Shown piece after piece: positions 1-8,128 of a stretch of DNA of 36,837 nucleotides; within the stretch, counting starts at the first letter, position 1, and each line of letters starts with the position of its first letter. Origin of the DNA: Thermoplasmata archaeon. Lineage in GTDB: Archaea; Thermoplasmatota; Thermoplasmata; Lutacidiplasmatales; UBA184. A model generated the notes under the pieces. The model was not told where the DNA came from. It saw only the letters and a program-made list of their open reading frames with translations, and made no database searches. The translations under genes and the position numbers were made by a program. Location: NCBI GenBank assembly GCA_030037955.1, contig JASHPT010000110.1:1-36837 (forward strand), given 5' to 3'.

Positions 1-260
1 TACGTCGCGGCGGCGAGGCTCGCGGCGAGAGCCGCCGCGTTGAACGGGACGACCCAGAGCACGAAGATCCAGCTGTCGAAGATGAAGAAGCCGAGGGCGA
101 CCCACACCTTCGCGAACGGGCCGATCAGCCACTCTCCCCACGTGGGGCCGGGGTCCTCGAGGGCCTTTTGCCGGAGCGGTCCCTCGAGCTTCGGGAAATA
201 GCCGGTCGTTCGATACTTCGGGGCCGCAGGCGTGGGGGTGTCCCCGGGGTTCGTGGACAT
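1..260 (-). CDS. Membrane protein, C-terminally truncated by window edge
   Basis: This open frame is missing from the ORF track because it runs off the left edge without a stop. It starts at an ATG 19 bases after the oppF-like gene and is on the same strand, so it is probably the last seen gene of the peptide transporter operon. The visible 86 residues begin with a Pro/Thr-rich stretch, then a soluble segment (GYFPKLEGPLRQKALEDPG), then a hydrophobic membrane helix at about residues 55-70 (VALGFFIFDSWIFVLWVVPF) and an Ala-rich second hydrophobic stretch. I do not recognise the family. Its position suggests a transporter accessory protein, but the function is unknown. Confidence 0.6.
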   Translation of the reverse strand, partial: MSTNPGDTPTPAAPKYRTTGYFPKLEGPLRQKALEDPGPTWGEWLIGPFAKVWVALGFFIFDSWIFVLWVVPFNAAALAASLAAAT

Positions 261-279
261 CGATTCGGACGGGCCGCTC

Positions 280-1572
280 TCAGGGAAGGGCCGCCGCCAC
301 CGGAGACAGGGAGTCGCGGGCCGGGCTGCCGAGCTTGTCGCCGGACTCGAGCGGGGCGCTGGCGAGCGCCGGGGACTCCTCGGGCGCGCCGCCGGGGGTC
401 CAGGGGGCGGCGCCGCCGGCGCCCACGCCCTGGGGCCCGGGGTAGAGGTGGCAGGCCACCCAGTGGCCGGGCCGGATGGGGATCAACGGCGGCTCGACCT
501 TGGAACAGACCGGCATCACGGCCGGGCACCGGGTGTGGAACCGGCAGCCGCTCGGCGGGGAGGCGGGGCTGGGCACGTCCCCGGAGAGGATGATCCGCTC
601 CCGGTGGACATCCGGGTCGGGGATCGGGATCGCCGCGAGCAGCGCCTGCGTGTACGGGTGAAGCGGCCGGGCGAACAGCTCCTCGGTCGGAGCCCGTTCG
701 ACCACCTGGCCGAGGTACATCACGACCACGCGCTGGGACATGGCGCGGATGACCGACAGGTGATGCGAGATGAACAGGTACGAGAGGTCCTGCTCCTTCT
801 GCAGCCGCCGCAGGATGTTCAGGATCTGGGCCTGGACCGACACGTCGAGCGCGCTGGTCGGCTCGTCGAGGACGATGAAGTCCGGCCGGAGCGCGAGGGC
901 CCGGGCGATGCCGATCCGCTGCCGCTGGCCGCCCGAGAACTCGTGCGGGAACCGCCAGAGGTGGTCGGGGTTGAGGCCGACCGCCTGGATGAGCTCGGCG
1001 GCCCGCTCGTAGCGCTCCCGACGCGTCCCCATGTGATGGATCTCGAGCGGCTCGGTGATGATGTCGCGCACGAGCATCCGGGGGCTCAGGGAGGAGAACG
1101 GGTCCTGGAAGACGATCTGGAGCTTGGCCCGGAGCTCGGCCAGGCGCCGGCCCTTCATCCGGTAGATCGAGTACTGGTCCGCGATCTTCCGTATCTCCGC
1201 GAGCGCCTGGGTCTGCTCCGGCGCGAGCGCGGTCTTGGCTCCCTCGGCGCCGCCGTCCGTGCCGCGGCCGAGGATGTCGTAGAGCTCGTCCAGCCGGTGC
1301 GTCACCGCCGCCGACGGCCGGTAGTAGGTGTGTCCCGAGGTCGGGTCGATCAGTCGGAGCAGGAGCCGACCGACCGTGGTTTTGCCGCAGCCCGACTCTC
1401 CGACCAGGCCGACCGTCTCTCCGCGCTGGATGTCGAAGTTCACGCCGTCGACGGCGCGGACGTCGCCGATGTGCGTCGAGAACACGCCGCCGCGGATCGG
1501 GAACCACTTCCGGAGGTTCCGGACGACCAGCAGGGGGCCCTCGCCATCGTTCTCACTCAGCACGTGGGACAC
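280..1572 (-). CDS. oppF: Peptide ABC transporter ATP-binding protein, OppF/DppF type
   Basis: This is the second nucleotide-binding subunit of an oligopeptide/dipeptide importer, powering uptake at the inner face of the membrane. In 430 residues it shows Walker A GESGCGKT (58-65), Q-loop QDPFSSL (Q156), signature FSGGQ (212-216), Walker [12 protein letters not shown] and the OppD/F C-terminal region with HPYTQALL and four cysteines ([16 protein letters not shown]). In related DppD proteins such cysteines bind a [4Fe-4S] cluster. Walker A and the Q-loop are about 92 residues apart, roughly 45-50 more than usual, because of an inserted, mostly helical segment. The start is GTG, 9 bases after the oppD stop, with a G-rich stretch just upstream. 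The C-terminal 40 residues are low complexity. Confidence 0.93.
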   Translation of the reverse strand: MSHVLSENDGEGPLLVVRNLRKWFPIRGGVFSTHIGDVRAVDGVNFDIQRGETVGLVGESGCGKTTVGRLLLRLIDPTSGHTYYRPSAAVTHRLDELYDILGRGTDGGAEGAKTALAPEQTQALAEIRKIADQYSIYRMKGRRLAELRAKLQIVFQDPFSSLSPRMLVRDIITEPLEIHHMGTRRERYERAAELIQAVGLNPDHLWRFPHEFSGGQRQRIGIARALALRPDFIVLDEPTSALDVSVQAQILNILRRLQKEQDLSYLFISHHLSVIRAMSQRVVVMYLGQVVERAPTEELFARPLHPYTQALLAAIPIPDPDVHRERIILSGDVPSPASPPSGCRFHTRCPAVMPVCSKVEPPLIPIRPGHWVACHLYPGPQGVGAGGAAPWTPGGAPEESPALASAPLESGDKLGSPARDSLSPVAAALP

Positions 1573-1581
1573 CCCCGGGGT

Positions 1582-3228
1582 CTAGGTCGACCGAACGGGG
1601 GAGCCATGATAGAGATAACAGGCGACCGTGTGGTCGTCCCCCTCGATCGTCGTCGGCGGCCGGGCTCCCTTGCAGATCTCCATCGCGTGCGGGCACCGCG
1701 GATGGAATCGGCAGCCGGAGGGGGGATAAATCAGGTTGGGTACCGAGCCCGGAATCGACTCGAGGGTCTTGTTCGGATCGTCCATCCGGGGGATGGAGTT
1801 CAGCAGTCCCTGCGTGTACGGGTGCAGGGGCCGACGGAACAGGTCGTGGACCGTCGCGGTCTCCACGACGTTCCCGGCATACATCACGGACACCCGGTTG
1901 GCCATCTCGGCGATCACGCCCAGGTCGTGCGTGATGAGCAGGATCGAGCTGCCGATGTGGGTCTTGAGGTCCCGCATCACGGAGAGGATCTGCGCCTGGA
2001 TGGTGACGTCCAGCGCCGTGGTCGGCTCGTCGGCCAGGAGGAGCGCCGGGTTCGACGAGAGCGCCATCGCGATCATCACTCGCTGGAGCATGCCCCCGGA
2101 CAGCTCGTGCGGATACCCCCGGGCCACCTGGGCCGGGTTGGCGATCGTGACCCCCTCGAGCAGCGCGACCGACCGCCAGAACGTCTCCTCGCGCGCCGGT
2201 TTCCGCACGTGGCCGCGGATGCCCCAGAGGCTGTAGCCGAGTCCCCGGAGCCACTCGAGCCGGAGCCGCCGTCGCGCCGACCGGTCGGCCCCGGTGCTGG
2301 AGAGCACCCCGCGACGCATCTCCTCGAGGAGCGCCGCGTTCAGCTCGCGTCGGAGCCGGTAGACCCGCTCCTGCTGGCGTAGATAGGCCCGCTGGAGTCC
2401 GCCGACGCGGAACCGCTTGACGGCCTTCTGGAGCTCGGTCCGGGCCTCGTCCGGTCGCTGACGGGCCTCCTTGAGGATCGTGTAGGCCTGCGTCGCGAGG
2501 GACGGGTGTCCGAGCGTCTCCGCGAAGGCCCGGGCCGCCTCGCGCGTGGGTCCGGACTCCTGGACCGCCTGGAAGAGCTGGTCGATCGCCGCCGTCGTCT
2601 GCTCCGGAGTCGGGGGAGGGTGGAGCAGCTCCCCGACGATCTCGACCCCGCTGTGCAACAGCAGGGCCTCGGAGATCTGGTCGGAGATGGAGAAGATCGG
2701 GTTGAGGGCCGAGGAGGGTTCCTGAAAGATCATCGAGATGCCGGAGCCTCGCACGGATGCCATCCGCTCCTGGCCGCGGCGGATCCGCGAGTACTTTCGG
2801 GAGACCTTGACCCGGTTCGTCCCGCGGATCGGCTTGAAGGTGGCCTCCTGCTGGATGCCGGTGAGCAGGTCCGCCCCCTTGAACCGGATCTGACCCGACA
2901 TGATGCGGCCCGGCGGGTCGGCGAGGAGCTTCATCACCGAGAAGGCGGTCACGCTCTTCCCGCAGCCGGTCTCCCCGACCAGGCCCAGCGTTTCTCGTTC
3001 CCGGATCGTGAGGTCGACGCCGTCCAGGGCCTTGACGACGCCGTCGTAGGTGAAGAAGTAGGTCTTGAGGTCGCGGATGTCGAGCACGACGTTGGCGTCG
3101 GACATCGGACCGGTGATCAGGCGGGTGACACCGGAGGGGCCCCGGGAGGAGGCGAGTGGCGCGTCCGCCGCCGTCGGGACGCCGGGCATCGACGCGCTGG
3201 GAGGCCGAGGAACCTGATCGACCGCCAT
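1582..3228 (-). CDS. oppD: Peptide ABC transporter ATP-binding protein, OppD/DppD type, with large insertion
   Basis: This is the first ATPase subunit of the peptide importer. I chose the ATG at 3228 (MAVDQVPRP) over the track's longer frame because GGAGGT lies 6 bases upstream. An alternative ATG at 3105 ([10 protein letters not shown]) would remove a 41-residue disordered leader. In the 548-residue form: Walker A GETGCGKS (85-92), Q-loop [11 protein letters not shown] (Q169), signature LSGGM (376-380), Walker [13 protein letters not shown], and the C-terminal OppD/F region with HPYTQGLL and four cysteines. Q-loop and signature are about 207 residues apart, against roughly 65 in ordinary OppD. 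The extra ~140 residues are charged and predicted helical, rich in Arg/Glu ([20 protein letters not shown]). The frame is intact, so the insertion is not a sequencing break. It starts 4 bases after the oppC stop. Confidence 0.93.
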   Translation of the reverse strand: MAVDQVPRPPSASMPGVPTAADAPLASSRGPSGVTRLITGPMSDANVVLDIRDLKTYFFTYDGVVKALDGVDLTIRERETLGLVGETGCGKSVTAFSVMKLLADPPGRIMSGQIRFKGADLLTGIQQEATFKPIRGTNRVKVSRKYSRIRRGQERMASVRGSGISMIFQEPSSALNPIFSISDQISEALLLHSGVEIVGELLHPPPTPEQTTAAIDQLFQAVQESGPTREAARAFAETLGHPSLATQAYTILKEARQRPDEARTELQKAVKRFRVGGLQRAYLRQQERVYRLRRELNAALLEEMRRGVLSSTGADRSARRRLRLEWLRGLGYSLWGIRGHVRKPAREETFWRSVALLEGVTIANPAQVARGYPHELSGGMLQRVMIAMALSSNPALLLADEPTTALDVTIQAQILSVMRDLKTHIGSSILLITHDLGVIAEMANRVSVMYAGNVVETATVHDLFRRPLHPYTQGLLNSIPRMDDPNKTLESIPGSVPNLIYPPSGCRFHPRCPHAMEICKGARPPTTIEGDDHTVACYLYHGSPVRST

Positions 3229-3232
3229 TCGT

Positions 3233-4387
3233 CTACCTCCGGAGCCTCGGGTCGAGGGCGTCCCGCAGGCCATCCGACAGGAAGTTCACCGAGATGCAGA
3301 ACAGGAAGAGCGTTACGCCGGGGAAGAAGATCTGCCACCAGGGGAACACACAGGGAGTGTACGAGCTCGCGAGGGAGCACTGCAGCAGGAACGGCTGGAG
3401 GTTCGTGACCGCGTCGGCGGCGATCGTCCCCCACTCGGGGAAGTAGACGCCGCTCGGCCAGATCTGGTAGCCCAGGAAGATGATGGCTCCGAGGAGCAAC
3501 GGGATCGTGCCGATGTCGAGGGACAGCTGGACGAAGACGGGGTAGAGCGAGTTCGGGATGATGTGCTTCCGCAGGATCCGCCCGGCGCCGGCGCCGCTGG
3601 CCCGGGCCGCCTCGACGTACTTCTGTTCCCGCGTGACCAGGACCTGCCCTCGGACGATACGGGTATAGATCGGCCACCACGTCACGACGAACGTGACGAT
3701 CAGGATCCCGACCCGGGCCTCGAGCGTGGTGAAGTAGATGCCGACGGCCGCGAGCGTGATCAGCACCAGGAAGAGGCCCGGGATGGCGAGGAAGATGTCC
3801 GTGAACCGCATGATCGTCTCATCGGTGTAGCCGCCCCGGTATCCGGCCAGGGAACCGAGTAACAGCCCGAGCAGCGCCCCCGTACCCACGATGGCGGCTG
3901 CGATCCCGATGGACCAGGGTGCGCCCTTGATCAGCCCGGCCATGATGTTGTACATGATGCCGAGCGACGGGTCGAGCGTCAGGGACCCGAGCGGCATGGG
4001 CCCGAGACTCAGCGGATGTAAGCTGATGGTGGGAGGCAGGACCGAGGGTTCCTCAAAGGGCACGGAGTAGCAGGGAGGCGTCCCGGTGGGCACGGTGCCG
4101 GGCTCGTACGTGCAGATCGTCTGCGTACAGCTGGAGTTCGTGCCTTCCGTGGCCGTGCTGGAGCAGTAGGCTTCCAGGTGGCTCGAGGGAGCGCTGTAGA
4201 AGGGGGAGTAGAGGGCCACGCCGACCCAGAAGAGCACGACGATGAGCCCGAACATCGCGAGACGGTTCCGCCGCAGGAAGTAGAACGTCCGCCGGTACTG
4301 GTCGAGTCGTGGGTTCGGGCGCTTCCCGGCCGTGGCCGAGCCCGAGGTCGGCTCCAGGGCCTCGGAGGGTGCCTTTCCTGCCGCCAT
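3233..4387 (-). CDS. oppC: Peptide ABC transporter permease, OppC/DppC type
   Basis: This is one of two membrane subunits forming the peptide channel. Of its 384 residues the first ~35 are a soluble leader, followed by a membrane helix (LAMFGLIVVLFWVGVALYSP). An extracellular loop of about 80 residues contains four cysteines (AYCSS, SSCTQ, TICTY, PPCYS), which suggests disulfides. The remaining helices belong to the BPD_transp_1 fold. The coupling motif is EAARASGAGAGRILRKHIIP, as in the EAA loop that contacts the ATPases. Its ATG directly abuts the oppB stop (TAGATG), which implies translational coupling. The OppC identity rests on the N-terminal leader and on gene order B-C-D-F. Confidence 0.92.
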   Translation of the reverse strand: MAAGKAPSEALEPTSGSATAGKRPNPRLDQYRRTFYFLRRNRLAMFGLIVVLFWVGVALYSPFYSAPSSHLEAYCSSTATEGTNSSCTQTICTYEPGTVPTGTPPCYSVPFEEPSVLPPTISLHPLSLGPMPLGSLTLDPSLGIMYNIMAGLIKGAPWSIGIAAAIVGTGALLGLLLGSLAGYRGGYTDETIMRFTDIFLAIPGLFLVLITLAAVGIYFTTLEARVGILIVTFVVTWWPIYTRIVRGQVLVTREQKYVEAARASGAGAGRILRKHIIPNSLYPVFVQLSLDIGTIPLLLGAIIFLGYQIWPSGVYFPEWGTIAADAVTNLQPFLLQCSLASSYTPCVFPWWQIFFPGVTLFLFCISVNFLSDGLRDALDPRLRR

Positions 4388-5545
4388 CTATCCCAACCGC
4401 ACCCGGGGGTCCAGGTAGGCGTAGAGTACGTCAACGATGATGTTCGCCGCGACGACGATGATCGTGAGGAGCAGGGTCGACCCGAAGATCAGCCCGAAGT
4501 CCTCCACCGGCTGGATGGCGATGGCGAACAGGTAGCCGATGCCGCGGAGCTGGAAGACATCCTCGATGATCGGGAAGCCGGTGATGAAGAATGCGAACGT
4601 CAGCCCCAGGATGGTGATCGTGACGTTGAGGCTGTTCCGGCCGGCGTGGCGGTTCACGACGACCCGCTCGGGCAGACCCTTCGCCCGCGCCGTGCGGACG
4701 AAGTCGAGGTTCATGACCTCGAGCATGCTGTTCCGTACGAACCGCAGGATGCTGGCCGTGTAGGTGTAGGCGATGACGAGCGCCGGCAGGATCATGCGCT
4801 GGACCGACTGCCACGCCAGGTAGAGGCCGGAGGGCGTGTTCCAGTGGATCAGCGCGTCGATCGTGGGGAAGCCCGTCGGCGACGTGTTCTCATGAGGTCC
4901 GATCCAGCTCGGTAAAGTCGTGGGAGATCCGGGAAGGCAGGCGGGCGGGGGCCAGGAGTAGTACCAGTCGAGGTAGTGGTAGGAGAGGCCGTTGCAGTCT
5001 GGCGTGAAGCCGCCGCTGAGCACGACGGCGGCCAGCAGCACGACGGCGGCGAGAAGGAACGTTGGAAAGGCGTAGCCCGAGAAGGAGAGCACCCTCGTCC
5101 CCTGGTCCAGGGGCCGGTTCCGGTAGACGGCCGAGAGGTTGCCGAGGGGAATGGCGATGGCCAGGATGATCAGCAACGACAGCGCGGCGAGTTCCAGGGT
5201 GTACGGCAGGTACCACCCGAGCACGGTCGCGACGGGCCAGGCCGTTGCGCCCAGCTTCCCCGTCTGCGTGGCATAGCTGTGGGGCGAGGTGTACCCCCAG
5301 TGTAAGGTGAGACTGTTGAGAATGTAGATGCCCCATTGCACCGGCACCGGTTTGTTCAGCCCTAAGGCCGCGATGGCGTGGTTCCACTCCGGGGTTCCCG
5401 GCTTCGCGTCCCGCGCCGTGGTGTAGGCCGCCACCCGGGTCGTGGTCGGGATCAGGCTGACCAGGATGAACGTGATCGTCATCACGCCGATGATGACGGG
5501 GACCACCAGCAGAAGACGCCGGACGATGTAGACCCACATCTTCAC
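4388..5545 (-). CDS. oppB: Peptide ABC transporter permease, OppB/DppB type
   Basis: This is the first gene of the transporter operon and its second channel subunit. The 385 residues begin with the classic OppB start (YIVRRLLLVVPVIIGVMTI) and a membrane helix. An extracellular region of about 100 residues follows, then a set of hydrophobic helices, a further Pro/Trp-rich outer loop, and the EAA region (RTARAKGLPERVVVNRHAGR). The end motif DVLYAYLDPRVRLG is typical. A GTG at 5545 is preferred over the ATG at 5539 because the strong Shine-Dalgarno GGGAGGAG sits 7 bases from the GTG but 13 from the ATG. No substrate-binding protein gene lies upstream; it may be beyond the left edge. Confidence 0.92.
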   Translation of the reverse strand: MKMWVYIVRRLLLVVPVIIGVMTITFILVSLIPTTTRVAAYTTARDAKPGTPEWNHAIAALGLNKPVPVQWGIYILNSLTLHWGYTSPHSYATQTGKLGATAWPVATVLGWYLPYTLELAALSLLIILAIAIPLGNLSAVYRNRPLDQGTRVLSFSGYAFPTFLLAAVVLLAAVVLSGGFTPDCNGLSYHYLDWYYSWPPPACLPGSPTTLPSWIGPHENTSPTGFPTIDALIHWNTPSGLYLAWQSVQRMILPALVIAYTYTASILRFVRNSMLEVMNLDFVRTARAKGLPERVVVNRHAGRNSLNVTITILGLTFAFFITGFPIIEDVFQLRGIGYLFAIAIQPVEDFGLIFGSTLLLTIIVVAANIIVDVLYAYLDPRVRLG

Positions 5546-5608
5546 GGCCCCATCTCCTCCCGTAAGTCCCCGGAACCGCCGGGGGACCCCCAGCCGATTC
5601 GGGTGGCC

Positions 5609-5617
5609 CTATTTATT
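5609..5617 (-). promoter_or_regulatory. TATA box of the opp operon
   Basis: On the minus strand the sequence reads AATAAATAG, a good archaeal TATA element in otherwise GC-rich DNA. A transcript would start near 5587, giving a leader of about 40 bases that carries the GGGAGGAG ribosome-binding site before oppB. The stretch between it and the pth2 stop (5618-5689) is GC-rich and holds no gene I can see. Confidence 0.65.
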
Positions 5618-5689
5618 GATTCATCGCCGGGCGGCTCGCCTCCGCCGAAGGGGGAACGTTCCCGCCATGCCCCCGGGGTCCCGCCGGGG

Positions 5690-6070
5690 CTACAGCAGCG
5701 GCAGGTCTCCCGTGATCTTGTCAAGGTCGACGTCGGGCGCCGGGCCCAGCCCCAGGCAGGTCCGGGTTCCCGGGGGAACCTCGGTAAATCCCGCGTCATC
5801 GACCCAGACGGACGGGATGCCGGCCCGGGATGCGCGGGCTTGGCGCTCCACCATATCGCCGAGCGAGGGAGATACGACGGCGATCTTCTTCTGTCCCTCC
5901 TCGAGCCATCGCTCCAGGGCCGCCGACTTGCGCTTCTGCTGCCGCAAGACCAGCAAAACGGCGGCGTGCGCCACCTGGACGGCGGCCTTTCCCGCCGTCA
6001 GCCGAATCTCTCCCCGGACGACCAGGACCATCTTGTACGAGCCCTTCCCACCGCTCCCCTTACTGGGCAT
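5690..6070 (-). CDS. pth2: Peptidyl-tRNA hydrolase, archaeal/eukaryotic type (Pth2)
   Basis: This cytosolic enzyme cleaves the ester bond of peptidyl-tRNA released from stalled ribosomes and so recycles tRNA. The 126 residues match the Pth2 family over their whole length: VLVVRGEIRLTAGKAAVQVA is the N-terminal strand and signature with the conserved Lys and His region (QVAHAAV). Further on are QKKIAVVSPSLGDM and GIPSVWVDDAGFTEVPPGTR, with the invariant Asp-Ala-Gly and PPGT, then the C-terminal LGLGPAP. The length is close to the usual 115-125, with a short Gly/Ser-rich N-terminal extension. Its ATG overlaps the end of the upstream DUF1616-like gene by 11 bases, so the two are probably translated from one message. 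Confidence 0.96.
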   Translation of the reverse strand: MPSKGSGGKGSYKMVLVVRGEIRLTAGKAAVQVAHAAVLLVLRQQKRKSAALERWLEEGQKKIAVVSPSLGDMVERQARASRAGIPSVWVDDAGFTEVPPGTRTCLGLGPAPDVDLDKITGDLPLL

Positions 6071-6599
6071 ACTGAGCCTCCCGACCGGCCCGGAGGTCTT
6101 GGGACCTCCGCTGGGCCTGCTCGAGCTGGGCTTCCAGGGAGGTCCGGGCCGGGTCCCCCGAGGGTAGCGTTCGGAGCTGGTGCCGCAGCCGGCGAATCTC
6201 CCGGTCCGTCGCTTCCAGCGTTCGAACCAGGGTCATCGGATCCTCCTCCCCGGGCGAGGGCTCCGAGGCGGGACCGACCGGTGGCGTCTGGGCGAAGGCC
6301 CCTCGGAGCACGGCGACGACCAGGGCGACGGCCGCGATCGCGGCAAGAACCGCCTCGAGGAGCGGATCGCTCCATCCGGCCTGGAAGAGACCGCCCGGCA
6401 GGTTCCCGAGAACGAACCCAACGAGGATGGTCACGCCGACGCTCAGCACGAGGCTCAGGGTCCCGATCTCTACGACCCGGAGCAGGGCATCGGGACCCCG
6501 CACCCGCCACTCCGGGAAGGTCGCCTTGGTGAGAGCGTAGCCCGGGAGCCCGAAGACCAGGAGAAGGCCGGCGACAATCTCAGGAGGAGAGGCGGTCAC
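6060..6599 (-). CDS. DUF1616-like membrane protein with C-terminal coiled coil
   Basis: This is a 179-residue membrane protein of unknown function. The N-terminal helix with LPGYALTKATFPEW matches the PGYAL...FP motif of the DUF1616 family. Two more hydrophobic segments follow at about 42-68 and 75-103 (LEAVLAAIAAVALVVAVLRG). Residues from about 120 to the end form a charged, heptad-like helix (LEATDREIRRLRHQLRTL) that should sit in the cytosol. The gene starts 12 bases after ffh and overlaps pth2, so it is sandwiched in an operon of two translation/secretion genes. A role near ribosomes or membrane protein insertion is only a guess from that context. Confidence 0.8.
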   Translation of the reverse strand: MTASPPEIVAGLLLVFGLPGYALTKATFPEWRVRGPDALLRVVEIGTLSLVLSVGVTILVGFVLGNLPGGLFQAGWSDPLLEAVLAAIAAVALVVAVLRGAFAQTPPVGPASEPSPGEEDPMTLVRTLEATDREIRRLRHQLRTLPSGDPARTSLEAQLEQAQRRSQDLRAGREAQYAQ

Positions 6600-6611
6600 G
6601 TCGAGCCCGGC

Positions 6612-7949
6612 CTACGCCTTGAGCTCCCCTCCGGCGAGCTGGCGTTCCAGCTGGCGCCGGAGCTTCCGGTTGCTGGCGATTCCATGCGCGGCCTTCCGGG
6701 TCGTTTCCCAGAACTTGAGCAGCTGACGGACTTCCTGGGGCTTCTGCCCGCTGCCCCGGGCGATCCTCCGGATCCGGTCCCCCTTGATGACCATCGGATG
6801 ATCGAGCTCGTCGGCGGTCATCGAGTCCAGCATGGACCGGAACCGCCGGAGTCGGGCCTGGGAGTCCTCCACCTGCTTCTCGTCGACCTTGGCCGCGCCG
6901 AGCCCGGGGAACATGGAGACGATCTTCGAGAACGGTCCCATCTGTCCTAGGGAGTCCAGCTGGGTCCGCATGTCACGAAGGGAGAAGCGCCCGGCCATCA
7001 GGCTCTCCGCGACCTTCTCGGCCTCGGCCTTGTTGGACAGCTCCTCGAACCGTTCCAGCAGGGTCTGGATGTCGCCCATCCCCAGCAGTCGGGAGACGAA
7101 GCGCGTCGGGTCAAAGCGCTCGAGCTCGTCGAGATGCTCGCCCGTACCGATGAACAGGATCGGAGCTCCCGTCGCGGCCACGGCAGAGAGCGCTCCGCCG
7201 CCCTTCGCCGAGCCGTCTAGCTTGGTCAGGATGACGCCGGTGAGACCCACGGCCTTCTGGAACGCCTCGGCGCTCCGCCCGGCGGTCTGACCCATCGCGG
7301 CATCCAGCACGAGAAACGTCTCATCCGGCTCCAGGGCGGCGCGCATCCGCTGGAGCTCGGCGATCAGCTCCGGGTCGATGCCCGCCCGCCCGGCCGAGTC
7401 CACGACGATCGCCACATGCGGCGGCGCCCGGGCCAGGGCCTGCTGCACGATGCGCTCCGCTTTGGTCTCTTTTCGATCGGTGTAGAACTCGGCACCGACC
7501 TTGGCGGAGATCTGCTCGAGCTGGTCGATCGCGGCCGGTCGGTGGATATCGGCGGCCACGAGCAGCGTCCGGACGCCCTTCTTCTGGAAGTATCGGGCCA
7601 GCTTTCCGGCGGTCGTGGTCTTTCCCTGACCGAACAGACCGGCCAGGAGGATCTTGCGGGGCTTGACATCGAACGCCCGGTCCTTTCCGAGGATGCCGCG
7701 GATCTCTTCGTAGATGATCCGAACCAGGAAGTCCCGAACGTTCGCGCCTGCGGGCGGCTTCTCGTCGTGAGCCCTCCGTTTGACCCGCTGGGTCAGGTCG
7801 AGGGCGAGCTGGACATTCACGTCGGCCTGGAGCAGCGCGCGCTGGATGTCGCGCACCACCTCCGCGATGAGGGCCTCGTCGACCGTGTTGCTGCGGGCGA
7901 TGCGTTGCAGCACCCCGCGCAGAGACTTTCCGAGAGACTCTAGCACCAT
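6612..7949 (-). CDS. ffh: Signal recognition particle 54 kDa protein (SRP54/Ffh)
   Basis: This GTPase binds signal peptides and 7S RNA and delivers ribosomes to the membrane receptor FtsY. I start it at the ATG at 7949 (MVLESLGKSLRGVLQRIA), giving 445 residues, the family's normal length. The track's longer frame adds a disordered Pro/Arg stretch. The N domain spans 1-90 and the G domain about 95-290, with GLFGQGKTTT (104-113), DIHRPAA, DSAGR (184-188) and LTKLDGSAKGG. The M domain (about 300-430) carries the RNA-binding helix IKGDRIRRIARGSG. Oddities: G1 reads GLFGQGKT instead of the usual GLQGSGKT, and DTYRPAA/DTAGR are DIHRPAA/DSAGR. It leads the operon ffh-DUF1616-pth2. No clear ribosome-binding site precedes the start. 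Confidence 0.96.
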   Translation of the reverse strand: MVLESLGKSLRGVLQRIARSNTVDEALIAEVVRDIQRALLQADVNVQLALDLTQRVKRRAHDEKPPAGANVRDFLVRIIYEEIRGILGKDRAFDVKPRKILLAGLFGQGKTTTAGKLARYFQKKGVRTLLVAADIHRPAAIDQLEQISAKVGAEFYTDRKETKAERIVQQALARAPPHVAIVVDSAGRAGIDPELIAELQRMRAALEPDETFLVLDAAMGQTAGRSAEAFQKAVGLTGVILTKLDGSAKGGGALSAVAATGAPILFIGTGEHLDELERFDPTRFVSRLLGMGDIQTLLERFEELSNKAEAEKVAESLMAGRFSLRDMRTQLDSLGQMGPFSKIVSMFPGLGAAKVDEKQVEDSQARLRRFRSMLDSMTADELDHPMVIKGDRIRRIARGSGQKPQEVRQLLKFWETTRKAAHGIASNRKLRRQLERQLAGGELKA

Positions 7950-8128
7950 GGGCAGACCGAGGGCACGTCCGTCCGGGACGCGTGGCGGTGGGAAGGCGGC
8001 GTGGGGGTCTTTACCCTTCCCGCCAGCGGCCGGCGTGTCCCGGCGGCCGGGCCCGTCCGTCGGACGGCCGGGAGGTCGCTCTCGCAACCGTCTTATTCGT
8101 CAGTAGGGAAACCGGGGGTGAGTAGCGT
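7950..8128. promoter_or_regulatory. Divergent intergenic region between ffh and the gltD-like gene
   Basis: This 179-base stretch must hold promoters in both directions. For the plus strand, TCTTATTCG (8091-8099) is a plausible weak TATA element. GGGGGTG (8114-8120) may be a ribosome-binding site 8 bases before the ATG. For the minus strand only a poor TA-rich spot (GGTAAAGA, around 8008-8015) is visible. Upstream of the plus-strand TATA lies a perfect palindrome, CCGTCCG-T-CGGACGG (8053-8067), flanked by several copies of GGCCGG. It could be an operator. No gene is visible inside. Confidence 0.45.

Noticed and set aside
232-2382. 716-residue plus-strand ORF
   Set aside because: It is antisense to oppF and oppD, has low-complexity GC-driven composition and no recognisable domain.
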